Shown: positions 62,836 through 64,000 of the stretch, in pieces | How positions within the stretch are numbered: position 1 is the stretch's first letter | How the letters are laid out: every line of letters begins with the position of its first letter | Source: Bacillus sp. FJAT-50079 | GTDB taxonomy: Bacteria; Bacillota; Bacilli; Bacillales; Bacillaceae_C | DNA: 64,000 nucleotides | Direction of reading: 5' to 3' | NCBI RefSeq assembly: GCF_018343515.1 | Contig: NZ_JAGYPD010000006.1 | Coordinates: 248,001 to 312,000 of the forward strand | Position numbers and translations under genes: made by a program | The notes under the pieces: generated by a model | What the model saw: only the letters and a program-made list of their open reading frames with translations | Told to the model about the DNA's origin: nothing | Database searches by the model: none

Positions 62836-62870
62836 AAACCCTGAGGAGTAAAAATGACCTCAGGGTTTCG
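62836..62870. terminator. Bidirectional terminator between 2Duf and ABC-F genes
   Basis: AAACCCTGAGG pairs with CCTCAGGGTTT across 11 bases. Confidence 0.85.
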
Positions 62871-62872
62871 TA

Positions 62873-64000
<1,128 letters not shown>

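Overview
The window reads as chromosomal DNA of a low-GC, endospore-forming member of the Bacillaceae (Bacillus sensu lato). The evidence is Bacillus-type ribosome binding sites, frequent TTG/GTG starts, an H-type small acid-soluble spore protein (SspH), a Sda-like checkpoint protein, a Rok-like DNA-binding protein and many genes with close B. subtilis counterparts. Two gene orders recall one B. subtilis region: deoD-yodJ-ctpA at the left edge, and odhAB near yojN-yojO in the middle. Most of the window is ordinary core genome; the unusual material lies between genes.

Layout. 1-12 kb: end of deoD, a D,D-carboxypeptidase lipoprotein, CtpA-type protease, CAP-domain protein, MATE exporter, two GNATs, and the divergent LigD/Ku end-joining pair. 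12-20 kb: cold-shock protein, PEP carboxylase, then a leftward class I ribonucleotide reductase operon (nrdE, a flavodoxin, nrdF) behind a cobalamin riboswitch and tandem NrdR boxes. A SAM-I riboswitch faces right and precedes a duplicated AhpD-like gene. 20.5-22.2 kb: an intact IS1182-like element inserted in a terminator stem. 22-34 kb: spore-related small genes, a 52-bp tandem repeat, HAD and luciferase-like enzymes, a TetR/ABC-2 permease pair with matching operators, a uracil-DNA glycosylase, a frameshifted lipoprotein, and transporters (DHA2, PanF, DHA1). 34-48 kb: Hsp20, odhAB with two cre sites, DUF2935, a tiny sda-like gene, an aldehyde dehydrogenase, rok, yojNO, acylphosphatase and a TPM-domain protein; yojN to TPM are bracketed by two inverted MITE copies. 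48-52.5 kb: molybdenum cofactor genes moaA-moeA-mobB, YkuS and a fosmidomycin-resistance-type transporter. 52.5-64 kb: YitT protein, amidase, TrhO, DinB, PepF, an AI-2E family permease, a DUF1657-DUF1657-2Duf cluster, and an ABC-F protein running off the right edge.

How parts work together. The nrd operon appears to integrate nucleotide status (NrdR) with B12 supply. odhAB supplies the 2-oxoglutarate dehydrogenase step under probable CcpA control. moaA/moeA/mobB are molybdopterin genes, and the MOSC protein may be related in function. The clearest layer not explained by genes is a set of intergenic repeats of several types. Four of them share a core of about 53 bp containing a GCCAC/GTGGC hairpin, which may be a little-described nested repeat.
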